From Flagellimonas beolgyonensis (GTDB taxonomy: Bacteria; Bacteroidota; Bacteroidia; Flavobacteriales; Flavobacteriaceae), in assembly GCF_003992615.1 (NCBI RefSeq), contig NZ_RZMY01000013.1, positions 288,238 to 352,237 of the forward strand: 64,000 bases of DNA. The letters are read 5' to 3'. Both the position numbers and the translations under genes were made by a program. Below are positions 9,132 through 18,235 of this stretch, one piece after another. The stretch's first letter is position 1. The number at the start of each line of letters is the position of its first letter. The notes beneath the pieces are model-generated. The model was not told the origin of the DNA. It did no database searches and saw nothing but the letters and a program-made list of their open reading frames with translations.

Positions 9132-9938
9132 TTAACTACAATACTTATTATTTAGAATATTGGTACACAACCAATCCATCAACTGGTCTCCAAACCAAAG
9201 TTTAATGGCCATTAAAATTACCACCACTACCAAAAAGGTCTTGATAAAGCCATCGCCTTTCTTGACCGAAAATCGACTGGCCACCCAAGCCCCAGAACCA
9301 TTGCCAATGGCCAATATAAACCCAAGTTTCCAATTGACCTTATCGTAAAAAGCAAAAACTGCCAATGCTGAAAGCATGTATATAAAGACCACGGCTACCT
9401 TGGTGGCATTCACACGCACCAAGTTCATCCGATTGTAATAATGCATAAAAAACATCATCAAAAATCCAAGACCGGCGTTGATGAACCCACCATAGATCCC
9501 GAAAAGAAAAAAGACGATCAGGCTTACCCAAAGGTATTTGCCTGTCAATCGTTCCTGCATGTCCTCCAAGCGCATCTTGGGCTTAAAAATGATGATAAGT
9601 ACAACCGCCAGCATCACAATGGCTAGAATTCGATTAAAGGTTTCTCCATCAATGTCTACCGCAATGGTAGCCCCTACAATGGATCCTAAAAATGCGGCTA
9701 TGCCCAAACGCAGGTTAAATGGATAGGTGGACACGCCCTTACTTTTAAAACCAGCTGTTGCCAAGGCGGTTTGAATCACAATGGCCACACGATTGGTGCC
9801 ATTGGCCACTGGGGCCGGTAACCCCAAAAATATAAGTGTTGGCAAAGAAAGTAAGGAACCCCCACCTGCAACGGTATTGATAAAACCCACGGCAAAACCA
9901 ACGGTGATAAGCAACAAATAGTGGTACCATTCCAACAT
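9132..9938 (-). CDS. TauE/SafE family sulfite/anion exporter
   Basis: Integral membrane protein of about 268 residues with eight predicted helices in two repeats. Family landmarks are FAVGFINTVAGGGSLLSLP near the N-terminus and FGIYGGFINAGLGFLMM in the second half. The start at 9938 (MLEWYHYLL) begins right before the first helix; an in-frame ATG at 9977 would add 13 residues and cannot be excluded. It lies 20 bases downstream of the aminotransferase start on the same strand. Transported ion unknown. Confidence 0.9.
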   Translation of the reverse strand: MLEWYHYLLLITVGFAVGFINTVAGGGSLLSLPTLIFLGLPAPVANGTNRVAIVIQTALATAGFKSKGVSTYPFNLRLGIAAFLGSIVGATIAVDIDGETFNRILAIVMLAVVLIIIFKPKMRLEDMQERLTGKYLWVSLIVFFLFGIYGGFINAGLGFLMMFFMHYYNRMNLVRVNATKVAVVFIYMLSALAVFAFYDKVNWKLGFILAIGNGSGAWVASRFSVKKGDGFIKTFLVVVVILMAIKLWFGDQLMDWLCTNILNNKYCS

Positions 9939-10123
9939 AAAAACAAAAATAAGACCATTGTTTTGAAGGGTCCCCATGAATGCCCATAAACTTTGTTTGA
10001 ATCAAAATTTTGACGTATATCCATTTTAATTATATGTTAATTATTGTTTTATCATTTTATCTATGTCTAAAATATCATATTGACAATATTTTCTATTTTT
10101 GGAGTAATTCTAAAATCAATCTC

Positions 10124-10624
10124 ATGAAAAAATTCACAGTCTTTACACTAGCCGTTTTCTTTGGACTTGCCACCATGCAGGCCCAAGGTGATTTTAAAGC
10201 AGGGATCCATGCCGGTTTGCCGGTTGGCGATGCCGGAGATTTTTCTTCTTTCGCCATTGCGGTGGAACTAGGTTATCTGTTTGATGTTTCCGATGACTTT
10301 CAAGCCGGACCATCCATTGGATTCTCCCAATCGTTTGGCAAAGATGTTGACACCGGTATTGGTACGATCAAAGTAGATGATGTCCAATTCCTGCCTATTG
10401 CAGCAGCAGGTCGATTCCATGCAACAGATCAGTTTTCACTTGGATTGGACTTGGGCTATGCCATTGGTATTAATGACGGCAACGACGGTGGCTTTTATTA
10501 CGCCCCCAGAGCGGCCTATTCAATAAGCGAAACGTTGGATTTGGTCTTGGCCTATCGAGGTGTTTCACGCGATGGTGGCTCTTGGGACATTTTATCCCTA
10601 GGGTTGGAAATTGATTTGAACTAA
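10124..10624 (+). CDS. Small outer-membrane beta-barrel protein
   Basis: A 166-residue protein with a signal peptide (MKKFTVFTLAVFFGLATMQAQG) followed by alternating amphipathic strands and Gly/Asp-rich turns typical of OmpW/PorT-like small barrels. An in-frame ATG exists at 10010, but the signal peptide fixes the start at 10124. It is followed by a strong terminator. No specific function can be assigned. Confidence 0.8.
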   Translation: MKKFTVFTLAVFFGLATMQAQGDFKAGIHAGLPVGDAGDFSSFAIAVELGYLFDVSDDFQAGPSIGFSQSFGKDVDTGIGTIKVDDVQFLPIAAAGRFHATDQFSLGLDLGYAIGINDGNDGGFYYAPRAAYSISETLDLVLAYRGVSRDGGSWDILSLGLEIDLN

Positions 10625-10646
10625 GGCCATTTAAACATAGTATTTG

Positions 10647-10684
10647 AATCCGGTGTACTGGATCAGTACACCGGATTTTATTTT
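10647..10684 (+). terminator. Terminator after barrel protein
   Basis: A perfect 14-bp stem (10647-10660 with 10664-10677) has a 3-base loop and is followed by a T-rich run. Confidence 0.85.
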
Positions 10685-10728
10685 TGACAATAAAACAAAA
10701 AGCGCTTTCGGGATAACAAAAAGCTTTT

Positions 10729-10736
10729 TATATTTG
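10729..10736 (+). promoter_or_regulatory. -7 box of tRNA-Ser promoter
   Basis: TATATTTG matches TANNTTTG exactly, 10 bases before the mature tRNA. The -33 region is poor (CTTTCG). Confidence 0.55.
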
Positions 10737-10746
10737 CACCCGCTTA

Positions 10747-10831
10747 GGAGGAATGGCAGAGTGGTCGAATGCGGCAGTCTTGAAAACTGTTGAGGGTCAC
10801 ACCTCCGGGGGTTCGAATCCCTCTTCCTCCG
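10747..10831 (+). tRNA. tRNA-Ser(UGA)
   Basis: The 85-nt cloverleaf has acceptor stem GGAGGAA/TTCCTCC and discriminator G. The anticodon loop CTTGAAA carries TGA at 10781-10783, and a long variable arm typical of serine is present. The T-loop is GGTTCGAATCC-like. CCA is not encoded. The 3' end is partly repeated at 16635-16650, which marks it as an integration site. Confidence 0.96.
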
Positions 10832-10833
10832 CT
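10817..10833 (+). other. Candidate attL (3' end of tRNA-Ser)
   Basis: The segment ATCCCTCTTCCTCCGCT at the tRNA 3' end shares an identical 11-mer (CTTCCTCCGCT) with 16640-16650. Both copies are preceded by ATCCC, with a one-base length difference. Confidence 0.5.
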
Positions 10834-10843
10834 TAATAACGTG

Positions 10844-10876
10844 AAAAGCCCCTTTAATAGGGGCTTTTGTTTTTTG
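10844..10876 (+). terminator. Terminator after tRNA-Ser
   Basis: The stem AAAAGCCCC / GGGGCTTTT has a 7-base loop and is followed by GTTTTTT. Confidence 0.85.
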
Positions 10877-10907
10877 GTTGACAATGTAGTTGATAAAACC
10901 TATGTAT

Positions 10908-11601
10908 TTAATCCGTATTTAGTTGTATGTCTTGAGCTTGTTGTATCAAACTAATTACAGCATCCAAGTTGGTTCGACCGTCGACACCTATCTCAACATC
11001 CCCATTACCCCAACGCCCTAATCCAGACACATCTTTACATAAATTATTCGGATCCTTGATTTCGTCAAAATCCGCGTTAAGAGATAAGCGTAATCTTCTT
11101 TTTTGTGGAACTATATCAACAAAATTTGTCGATACCTTAAAAGCAATGTACTTTTTTTTTAAATTCAACCCTAACACTTGAATCCAAATTCAGAATCCGC
11201 TTTTCCAATACTTCACAAAGTTTAAATATATCTCCATTTAAATATTCATAATCCTCTATAGAATAAACACTTTCTCCATTTTATTTTTCCGGTTCGCGGT
11301 AGATATTGATTATTTCTTGTGATAGTTCTGGTTTTTTACAAACTAGTATTGCCCTTCCTGCTAAAATTTTGGCTCTGGCCTCAATGCTTGATTCATTCCA
11401 AACTGTTTTGTCCCTATGGGCTAAAACGAGTGCATTTGTGACAACTTTCTTGTTAGCCCTTTTTAGTAAGGCCAGATTATCAATTATTGCCGTTCCAACC
11501 CCCGTAATTGTTGTATTGTACAAACAGTACAAGAAATCCTGTGTCCCACTTTGTGCTAATGAATTAAAGACTGATTTTGCCTCGCCAGCAGGTTGGTCCT
11601 G
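10908..11601 (-). pseudogene. Remnant of a DUF262/DUF1524-DUF5655 type restriction protein
   Basis: One reading frame runs on the minus strand from 11601. It contains a segment resembling the end of a DUF1524 HNH region (IIDNLALLKRANKK...VWNESSIEARAKILA). It hits an in-frame TAA at 11281-11283, continues open (ESVYSIEDYEYLNGDIFKLC...), then loses frame at a run of nine T (11152-11160). It resumes as a recognisable DUF5655 end (FVDIVPQKRRLRLSLN...GRWGNGDVEIGVD). The N-terminal nuclease part and any start codon are absent. So it carries a truncation, a nonsense codon and a frameshift. DUF5655 is the surest part; the DUF1524 reading is less sure. Confidence 0.6.
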
Positions 11602-11814
11602 TTAAGATTTGGGGCTTGCAGCACTTTACTTCGTTCCATTCGCTTCTATAATTATTTCAACTTCATGATATAGCGCTCATTAATATTCCTGTTTTATCCA
11701 TAGGCAAAACCGTGCTCATTATTGTTCCAAATATTTAAGGAAAAACATTTCATCAACCAACTGATATTGAGTAACTTTAAAGTAACTCGATTTGAGATTT
11801 TGAAACAAAATCAA

Positions 11815-12243
11815 ATGATTATGGACATAAAATTTAATTCGTTAATGATTTTAGTACTCACTTTATTTCTAGTGGGGTGCTCACAGGCACAAAAACAAAG
11901 TGCCGAGGAAGTTTTGAAGGATCCTGCTATGCAGGATGCCATTATGGAAAATATAAGCAGTGACCATCAAATGATGATGAACATGATGGGGCATATGATG
12001 GACAATGATCATGCCATGCAAATGATAATGGGAAATCAAGAAATGATGCACACAATGATGGGCAATAGGGAAGCCATGATGAACATGATGATGCAGGATA
12101 GTACCATTTCCAAGATGATGATGGGCAACATGCTCCAAATGATGGAGCAAGATTCCGCCTTCGGAAACAGGATGACCAACATGATGATGGGAAACCAACA
12201 CATGATGGACATGATGCAACAAAAAAATGGGATGCATCGATAA
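11815..12243 (+). CDS. Methionine-rich lipoprotein, probable periplasmic copper binder
   Basis: A lipoprotein of about 142 residues with signal MDIKFNSLMILVLTLFLVGC (lipobox LVGC). The mature part after residue 55 is dominated by Met in MM, MMM and MxxMM spacing with scattered His, for example MMMNMMGHMMDNDHAMQM. Such Met/His motifs bind Cu(I) and Ag(I) in known periplasmic proteins; the function here is inferred from composition and from the copper genes nearby. ATGs at 11815 and 11821 are equally possible. The SHOCT gene follows 56 bases downstream. Confidence 0.8.
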   Translation: MIMDIKFNSLMILVLTLFLVGCSQAQKQSAEEVLKDPAMQDAIMENISSDHQMMMNMMGHMMDNDHAMQMIMGNQEMMHTMMGNREAMMNMMMQDSTISKMMMGNMLQMMEQDSAFGNRMTNMMMGNQHMMDMMQQKNGMHR

Positions 12244-12299
12244 GGTTATAGCACAGACAAATGTCAAAGCATGAAAAAAAGCGATAAAACAACAACATT

Positions 12300-12524
12300 A
12301 TGCATGACTGGGACTGGCATAATATGGGCTCGACCATGATGTGGCTCATCTGGTTACCGATAGTAATCGTTGGTATCTGGCTTGTGATCAAGCTATTAAA
12401 TACCAATGGATTTTCTAAAAACAACAAGGAATCACCAATGGAAATTTTAAAAAGAAGATATGCCAACGGAGAGATTTCTACGCAAGAATATGAACGACGG
12501 AAAAAGATAATCGAAGAGGAATAA
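12300..12524 (+). CDS. SHOCT domain small membrane protein
   Basis: 74 residues: one membrane helix (about 12-32, MMWLIWLPIVIVGIWLVIK) and a C-terminal SHOCT motif (PMEILKRRYANGEISTQEYERRK). SHOCT proteins of this kind often sit beside heavy-metal efflux genes in Bacteroidota, and here the gene follows the Met-rich lipoprotein. Its molecular role is unknown. A bidirectional terminator follows. Confidence 0.85.
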   Translation: MHDWDWHNMGSTMMWLIWLPIVIVGIWLVIKLLNTNGFSKNNKESPMEILKRRYANGEISTQEYERRKKIIEEE

Positions 12525-12618
12525 CTTTATTGATATATCCAAGAAACCTATGAGCTTTTTATTAATTTTCCGTAGTTCTTACGTTCTCCTCGGATTTAAC
12601 GGCATTTATATGATTTAA

Positions 12619-12650
12619 ATAAAGGGTTGAGTTTTCAACCCTTTATTTGT
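12619..12650 (+). terminator. Bidirectional terminator
   Basis: The 12-bp stem ATAAAGGGTTGA / TCAACCCTTTAT with a 4-base loop lies between the convergent SHOCT and DoxX genes, with T-rich flank on the plus side. Confidence 0.75.
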
Positions 12651-12699
12651 TAATCTGGAATATTGATTTATTAATTGCTATTCCATAATATTTTCACAA

Positions 12700-13095
12700 T
12701 TAATTTTTTGCATCTACTTGCTTAATCAAATACCCAATATTGGAAAAATGTCCTGATAAAAGATAAAGGAGCATTACTGTTATTAATGCTCCAAGAAAAA
12801 TTCCTTGGATATCAACCGAAATGTGAAAACCAAGTATTCCAAAAGCAATAGGAATCATGGCTAACAATGCAACGATAACCCATCTACCAACAACCAAGAG
12901 AATACCTGATAACAGTTCCACCACACCTACTGTTGGCATAATGAATTTATTGGCCAAAAGTCCATGATAAGCAGCAATAAATTCCTCTGTCATGACATGT
13001 TCGTGAGGTAGAAATTCAAAGAATTTATCCAATCCAAACAGAATCAATGCCAGTCCTAAAACAATTCGGATAATTTTGTTGATGTTCTTTCGCAT
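12700..13095 (-). CDS. DoxX family membrane protein
   Basis: 131 residues with four predicted membrane helices in the DoxX pattern (VLGLALILFGLDKFFEFLPH..., then VGVVELLSGILLVVGRW). Last gene of the minus-strand copper module, 6 bases after the small HMA gene. DoxX proteins are loosely linked to thiol and redox stress; a role in copper handling is inference from position only. Confidence 0.85.
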   Translation of the reverse strand: MRKNINKIIRIVLGLALILFGLDKFFEFLPHEHVMTEEFIAAYHGLLANKFIMPTVGVVELLSGILLVVGRWVIVALLAMIPIAFGILGFHISVDIQGIFLGALITVMLLYLLSGHFSNIGYLIKQVDAKN

Positions 13096-13101
13096 ACCCT
13101 C

Positions 13102-13311
13102 TTATATCTTGGTTAATAAATATCCCGCCGATTTAACAGCAGATGCGATTTCCTCTTCGGTAGCACCTGTAGTTTTCACCGTCAAAAACTTTTCGGTTGA
13201 GGCAAAATCAACAGACCAATCTGTCACGCCATCTATCTTATCCAAAAAAGGTTTTACCGTATTGGCACACCCACTACATTTAATATTTGATTTAAATTTT
13301 AAGGTACTCAT
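13102..13311 (-). CDS. Small HMA-domain protein, copper chaperone-like
   Basis: A single heavy-metal-associated domain of 69 residues with the metal motif GCAN in KCSGC (CxxC type: Cys-Ser-Gly-Cys). It has the usual beta-alpha-beta-beta-alpha-beta pattern. It lies 23 bases downstream of the CopA-type ATPase and probably passes Cu(I) to or from it. Cytoplasmic. Confidence 0.9.
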   Translation of the reverse strand: MSTLKFKSNIKCSGCANTVKPFLDKIDGVTDWSVDFASTEKFLTVKTTGATEEEIASAVKSAGYLLTKI

Positions 13312-13334
13312 GTTTATCTATTTTAAATTAAAAA

Positions 13335-15596
13335 TTAAGCTAAGTCAATAGTTTTAAGTCTCAAACTGTTCAACACTACCGATACACTGCTAAAAGCCAT
13401 AGCAGCACCTGCTATCATTGGATCCAACAAAAATCCATTGATTGGATACAGAAGCCCTGCAGCTATAGGAATTCCAATGATGTTGTATATAAAGGCCCAA
13501 AAAAGATTTTGTCTTATGCCCATTACAGTTTTTTGGGATAATTTCAAGGCTTTGGGAATAGCTTTTAAATCAGAAGTTATGAGCGTCATTTTTGCAACAT
13601 CCATAGCAATGTCCGATCCTTTTCCCATGGCAATGCTCACATCTGCTTGTGCCAGGGCCTGCGAATCATTGATTCCATCTCCTACCATTGCGACCACTTT
13701 CCCCTTGCCTTGAAGCATTTTTACAAAATCTGCTTTATCCGAAGGAAGCACTTCCCCTTTGTAATTTGTGATACCCACTTGGTATGATACCGCTTCAGCT
13801 GTTTTTTTGTTGTCACCGGTAAGCATGTGCACCTCTATTCCCCTATCCAACATTTCTTTGATGGCTTCTTTTGAGGTTTCCTTTATTTTATCAGAAATGG
13901 CCATTATGCCCAATACTTTCCTTTCGTCTCCAAAGTATATGACCGTTTTAGCTTCCTCTTCCCATTCTTCGACCAAATGTTCCAAGTACGAGTCGATGGT
14001 AAGGCTGTTGTCGATCATTAATTTATGATTGCCCGCAAAGTATCCCGTACCATTCAACGTTTCTGCTCGAACCCCTTTTCCAGTAATGCTATTGAAGTTC
14101 GAAATTTCGATTGGATTAACTTTTCTGTGTTTTAAAAAGGAGACCACGGCTTCTGCCAAGGGGTGTTCAGACTGTGCTTCCATGGCAAATAAAATTTGTT
14201 CCAGGCCCGTGTAATCGGTTACATGGTCCGCAAAGACCATATTGGTCACCACTGGCTTACCTTCTGTTATTGTACCCGTTTTATCCAGGATAATGGCATT
14301 TACTTTGTAACCCAACTCCAGACTTTCTGCATCCTTAATAAGGATATTGTTTTCAGCACCTTTGCCAATACCGACCATTATAGCGGTAGGGGTTGCCAAT
14401 CCCAGTGCACAGGGACAAGCTATCACCAATACGGCAACCGACGTCAAAAGTGCTTGGGTAAAAGCATTTTCTCCACCCAATAACATCCATGTTATAAATG
14501 TCACAAGCGAAATCGTCATCACCACGGGAACAAAAATACCGGCAATCCTGTCCACCAATTTTTGTACAGGTGCTTTGCTCCCCTGTGCTTCCTGCACCAT
14601 TTTGATGATTTGGGACAAAAGGGTCTCACCTCCCACCTTTACTGCAATAAACTGAAAACTTCCTTTCTGGTTTATGGTTCCAGCAAATACTTTATCATTT
14701 TTTGTTTTTTCAACAGGAACAGGTTCGCCTGTGATCATGCTTTCATCAACATAGGAGCTCCCTTAGGACACTATTCCATCAACAGGTATTTTTTCCCCAG
14801 GCCTCACCAGTATCGTTTGGTCTGCCTTCACCGAAGAGATTGGAATTTCCCTTTCCTCCCCATTTTCCAACACCTTCAATGTATTTGGCTGTAACCCTAT
14901 TAATTTTTTAATGGCCGAAGAAGTATTTGATTTAGCCTTTTCCTCCAATAATTTTCCCAAAGAAATAAAGGTGATGATTACCGTGGCCGCTTCATAGTAG
15001 ACATGGGGCTCCATACCTTTGCTTAGCCAAAATTCAGGAAAAAAGGTGTTGAATACACTGAACAAGAAGGCAATGCTGGTGCTGAGCGCGACCAAGGTAT
15101 CCATATTGGCTTTACCGAACTTGGCTTGCTTGAGGGCATTAACGAAAAAGCTTCGGCCAAACCAGAACAGGATGGGAACGGCAAGAACCAACGAAATCCA
15201 CCTACCTGTGACCCAATCCATAAAGAACATCCCCAATACGAAAATGGGAAGTGTTAAAATAGCGGACCACATGGTTCGCTTTTTTATAGTCTCATAGTGT
15301 TTTTTTGAAAGTTCCTCCTGTACTTCGGTCCGATTCTCGGTGTCAACAACAATATCATATCCAATTTGACGCACCGCATTCTGAAGTTCTTCAGGGTTCA
15401 AAGTATCCTCATATTCCACCAGAACTGTACTGTTGGCGAAGTTGACATTGGCTCCATACACCCCTTCGGTATTTTGGAGCATAGATTCCACACTGGAAGC
15501 ACATACGGCACATGTCATCCCTGTGACTGGAAATGATTTTTTTAGCGTCTTCTTATGTTCCTTCAATGTATTTTCTGCAATATTGATTGCTTCCAT
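13335..15596 (-). pseudogene. copA: CopA-type Cu(I)-translocating P-type ATPase interrupted by one stop codon
   Basis: The frame encodes 753 codons of a complete P1B-type ATPase with one in-frame TAA at 14763-14765. Parts in order: N-terminal HMA domain with MTCAVCASSV; six or more membrane helices; the actuator segment around the stop (GEKIPVDGIVS, stop, GSSYVDESMITGEP); the ion-channel CPC motif; DKTGT; the SEHP nucleotide-binding motif; and GDGINDSQALAQ. Relatives have Glu where the stop stands, one base change (GAA to TAA). Everything else is intact, so the lesion is recent, or is read through, or is a sequence error. An ATG in SMITGEP (14738) could only start a non-functional fragment. 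It lies in an operon with an AraC-type regulator upstream and HMA and DoxX genes downstream. Confidence 0.9.
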
Positions 15597-15696
15597 TTGC
15601 TACTCCGATTTTGTTTGCACGAATTTCAGAATAGGTATGGAATGAGCTATTACAATATTTACTGAAAGAATTGTAGAATTAACCTAAAATGGACTT

Positions 15697-16263
15697 CTAG
15701 ATGTGGTCAAGTGATTTTCTGTTATGGGCGACACTGTTTTTAAAATGTGTCGGCGTCATGCCCATCACCTTCTTGAATTGATTGCTTAAGTAAGCAGTAC
15801 TGCTATAGTCCAATTGAAATGCTATTTCTTTTAAGCTCAATTCATCATAAACAAGTAATTCCTTGACCTTTTCAATCTTTTGATTGATAATATATTGCTC
15901 CAAAGTGATGCTTTCCACGGAAGAGAAAAGTGAACTCAGATACTTGTAATCAAGATGTAATTGATCGGAGAGGTACTCCGGCCATTTGACCTTTTCCGCT
16001 GATTTGTTGTAATGAACGGCCTCAATGACAAGATTTTTAATTTGTTCTATAAGCTGTCCCTTGCGATCATTGATTATGGCGAACCCCAGTGCTTCCAGGT
16101 CATCCTTTAAAAGAGCTCTCTTCCCTTCATCCAGACCTTGGTCTATTTCAACCTCACCCAATTGAATGGATATTATTGGAATATCGTTTTTTTTGAAAAT
16201 ATCCTCTACCGCACGGATACACCGATTGCATACCATATTTTTCACGTAAACAGTGTTTTTCAT
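15697..16263 (-). CDS. AraC-type regulator with HMA-like N-terminal metal domain
   Basis: 188 residues. The N-terminal part (about 1-70) looks like a degenerate HMA fold with a CxxC motif in KNMVCNRCIRAVE. The C-terminal part (about 85-188) is an AraC/XylS double helix-turn-helix (LSLKEIAFQLDYSSTAYLSNQFKKVMGMTPTHFK). It precedes copA on the same strand by about 100 bases, so it probably senses Cu(I) or a similar ion and controls the module. A paralogue lies at 23379-23939 with the first Cys changed to Ser. Confidence 0.88.
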   Translation of the reverse strand: MKNTVYVKNMVCNRCIRAVEDIFKKNDIPIISIQLGEVEIDQGLDEGKRALLKDDLEALGFAIINDRKGQLIEQIKNLVIEAVHYNKSAEKVKWPEYLSDQLHLDYKYLSSLFSSVESITLEQYIINQKIEKVKELLVYDELSLKEIAFQLDYSSTAYLSNQFKKVMGMTPTHFKNSVAHNRKSLDHI

Positions 16264-16634
16264 TGTAATTGATTACATTTTAACTATTAATTGCTTAAAG
16301 GTCTCAATTTTCATCAATCTACAACAATATCCTTTTTTTTCTCCACTTCTTAAAGTTAGGCATCCCTATGAATTAAAGTTTAAGGACTTAAAGGCACTTT
16401 ATAGTCCCTAACCTGATTTTCAATTGACTTTAATTTGCTTATGTAAAAATATTCACGCCTACCTATTTAAAGTTTCACAACGCACTGTTGTTCAGTACAT
16501 AAAATTGCTTCAAAATGATTGATTTTGACCTACTATTGTTGAAGTTTAGGTAAACCAGAGACCCTTTCGGTGAATGCATGAAAATTGCCCCTTCCAAAGT
16601 CTTCAAAACATTATCAATGTGAGTATTGCAAAAG

Positions 16635-16650
16635 ATCCCCTTCCTCCGCT
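16635..16650 (+). other. Candidate attR (partial copy of tRNA-Ser 3' end)
   Basis: ATCCCCTTCCTCCGCT repeats the end of the tRNA at 10817-10833 with one base missing; the last 11 bases are identical. Same orientation as the tRNA, as expected after tRNA-targeted integration. Confidence 0.5.
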
Positions 16651-16671
16651 AAGAGACTCCATCTCAAAACA

Positions 16672-16712
16672 AGAAACCCTGTAAATGAATTATTTACAGG
16701 GTTTCTATTTAT
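16672..16712 (+). terminator. Strong terminator next to attR
   Basis: A 15-bp perfect stem (16672-16686 with 16692-16706) has loop GAATT and a T-rich tail. It may be the original terminator of tRNA-Ser, displaced by the insertion. Confidence 0.75.
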
Positions 16713-17003
16713 TTTTTGATTTCAAATAATAGGATATATCAATTTTTCCAAAAAAACCTATTCCGTGATGTCAAAAAGGACCTTGCCCCAGCCTATACCA
16801 ATCCGAGCCCTAAACAGGTAAAAAACCTACATAGGACCTTTTGAAAAGCTTCCCCGGCAAGGCTGGTCAATACTTCCCACTTACATGTTGTTTACCGGAA
16901 CTTTCAAAGTTAACTTTGTACATGTTCAAGTCCTGCAATGGAATCTTACCATACAAGAAGCCCAAGTCAATCCAACACTTCTGAAAGGGATGTATCGATC
17001 AAT

Positions 17004-17225
17004 CTAAAGCGTTAAAAATGCCAGGACAGACAAAAAAACCGAAATGAGAAAAGTGGTTGAATTGATAGTGCCATATAACAAATTATGAGCCAATTTCCCT
17101 ATAAGTTTCATGGATGGATCATAATAGTTGTATTGATGTTTATCAATCATGAGGTATCTATAAAACCCTCTAAGGGATCCCACTATGAAGTGAATCAGAA
17201 TGAACTTTGCAATCATGGTCTCCAT
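17004..17225 (-). CDS. Small membrane protein, unknown
   Basis: About 73 residues with hydrophobic segments near both ends (MIAKFILIHFIVGSLRGFY and STTFLISVFLSVLAFLTL). It starts 16 bases downstream of the SPFH gene stop, so it is probably cotranscribed with it. A TTG at 17237 could add four residues. No family recognised. Confidence 0.6.
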   Translation of the reverse strand: METMIAKFILIHFIVGSLRGFYRYLMIDKHQYNYYDPSMKLIGKLAHNLLYGTINSTTFLISVFLSVLAFLTL

Positions 17226-17240
17226 GCTCAAACTCAATGA

Positions 17241-18092
17241 TCATTTATCCGTTTTGATAACATCCCCTACGCCTATAAATGGAATGGCACCTGCACCCGT
17301 TACCTGGGGCAAGATCCCATTCCATTTTTCTATGGCCTTTAGGTTTGCCTCTATCTTCCTGAGTTCGATCAGGTCGGGTGAAATATTCATTTTTTGTAAC
17401 CGTAATGCCTCTGCTTCTGCGGTTGCTGCAGCAATGGTCTGTTCGGCCTCGACCTTTATCCTGTCCAGGTCCCTTTTGGCTTTCAATGCATTTTGTTCAG
17501 CGGTTTGTTTTGCCTCTATGGCATCGGTAAAGGTCTGGGAAAAACTGAATGATATGATCGAAAAGGCATCAACCGATATATTCGATGCGAGCAATCTTGA
17601 AGTAAGGGCTTCTTGCATTTCCGAGCTTACCGCTGGCCTTTTGGTAATCAATTCTTCGGCGGTATACTTGGCCGACACCGCTTTCATGACCTCTTGAATG
17701 GCTGGGTCGATGATACGTTCCTTAAATTCCACACCGATGGTCTGATACACCAAATTGGCCTTGTCGGGTATGATATGATAGTTAAGTGCAACGGACAAAT
17801 CCACATCCTGAAGGTCAGAGGATGAAGAAGCGGCATCGGTCATGATCTTTTGAATCTTTACATCCATGGGGATCACGGTCTGAACTATGGGTATTTTGAA
17901 GTGGATACCTTCATCCAATACCACGTCCTGTACCGCTCCAAAATTCTGGACAATACCTCTTTCTCCTGCACCGATCTGAACCCATGGTTTAAATGCAAAA
18001 AGGAATACTACCAATGCAACACTAATGATCAAACTTCTCCATTGTCTTTTTTTCAGTACGTTCTTTATGTCGTTTATTGGGTCATTATCCAT
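17241..18092 (-). CDS. Prohibitin-like SPFH domain protein
   Basis: 283 residues: a short cytoplasmic start, one membrane helix (about 19-37, SLIISVALVVFLFAFKPW), an SPFH/band 7 domain of the prohibitin type (about 40-205), and an Ala/Glu-rich coiled coil (AKQTAEQNALKAKRDLDRIKVEAEQ). Such proteins form membrane-bound ring scaffolds that organise proteases and lipids. A site matching the shared 15-bp motif lies 68 bases upstream of the ATG (18160-18174). Confidence 0.92.
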   Translation of the reverse strand: MDNDPINDIKNVLKKRQWRSLIISVALVVFLFAFKPWVQIGAGERGIVQNFGAVQDVVLDEGIHFKIPIVQTVIPMDVKIQKIMTDAASSSSDLQDVDLSVALNYHIIPDKANLVYQTIGVEFKERIIDPAIQEVMKAVSAKYTAEELITKRPAVSSEMQEALTSRLLASNISVDAFSIISFSFSQTFTDAIEAKQTAEQNALKAKRDLDRIKVEAEQTIAAATAEAEALRLQKMNISPDLIELRKIEANLKAIEKWNGILPQVTGAGAIPFIGVGDVIKTDK

Positions 18093-18159
18093 AGTAGTTG
18101 TTTTTTATTGCAAAGATGGGATTTAGCCTCCCCAATATGTTATACCTGATCGGACAGGT

Positions 18160-18174
18160 CTTACATAAATCACA
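18160..18174 (-). promoter_or_regulatory. Shared 15-bp site G, before SPFH gene
   Basis: Reads TGTGATTTATGTAAG toward the SPFH gene, nearest edge 68 bases from its ATG. A TATAAC-like element follows about 15 bases after the site. One of a family of similar sites between 18 and 37 kb. Confidence 0.6.
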
Positions 18175-18235
18175 CTTTGTCAAGCTTTGGCACATGGCCC
18201 TTTTCCATATTCTGGTAACCAAAAAATCCAGAGTT

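Larger units (their letters stand above)
16264..17003. other. Intergenic, island end
   Basis: No gene seen in 740 bases. It contains the partial tRNA-Ser 3' end (16635-16650) and a strong terminator (16672-16712). The stretch after 16720 shows no usable frame. Confidence 0.6.

Noticed and set aside
10080..10101. TTGAC and TATTTTTG as promoter of the barrel gene
   Set aside because: The spacing between boxes is only 11 bases; too short for the Bacteroidota promoter.
16921..16945. TGTTCAAGTCCTGC, resembling a tRNA T-arm
   Set aside because: No acceptor or anticodon stem around it.
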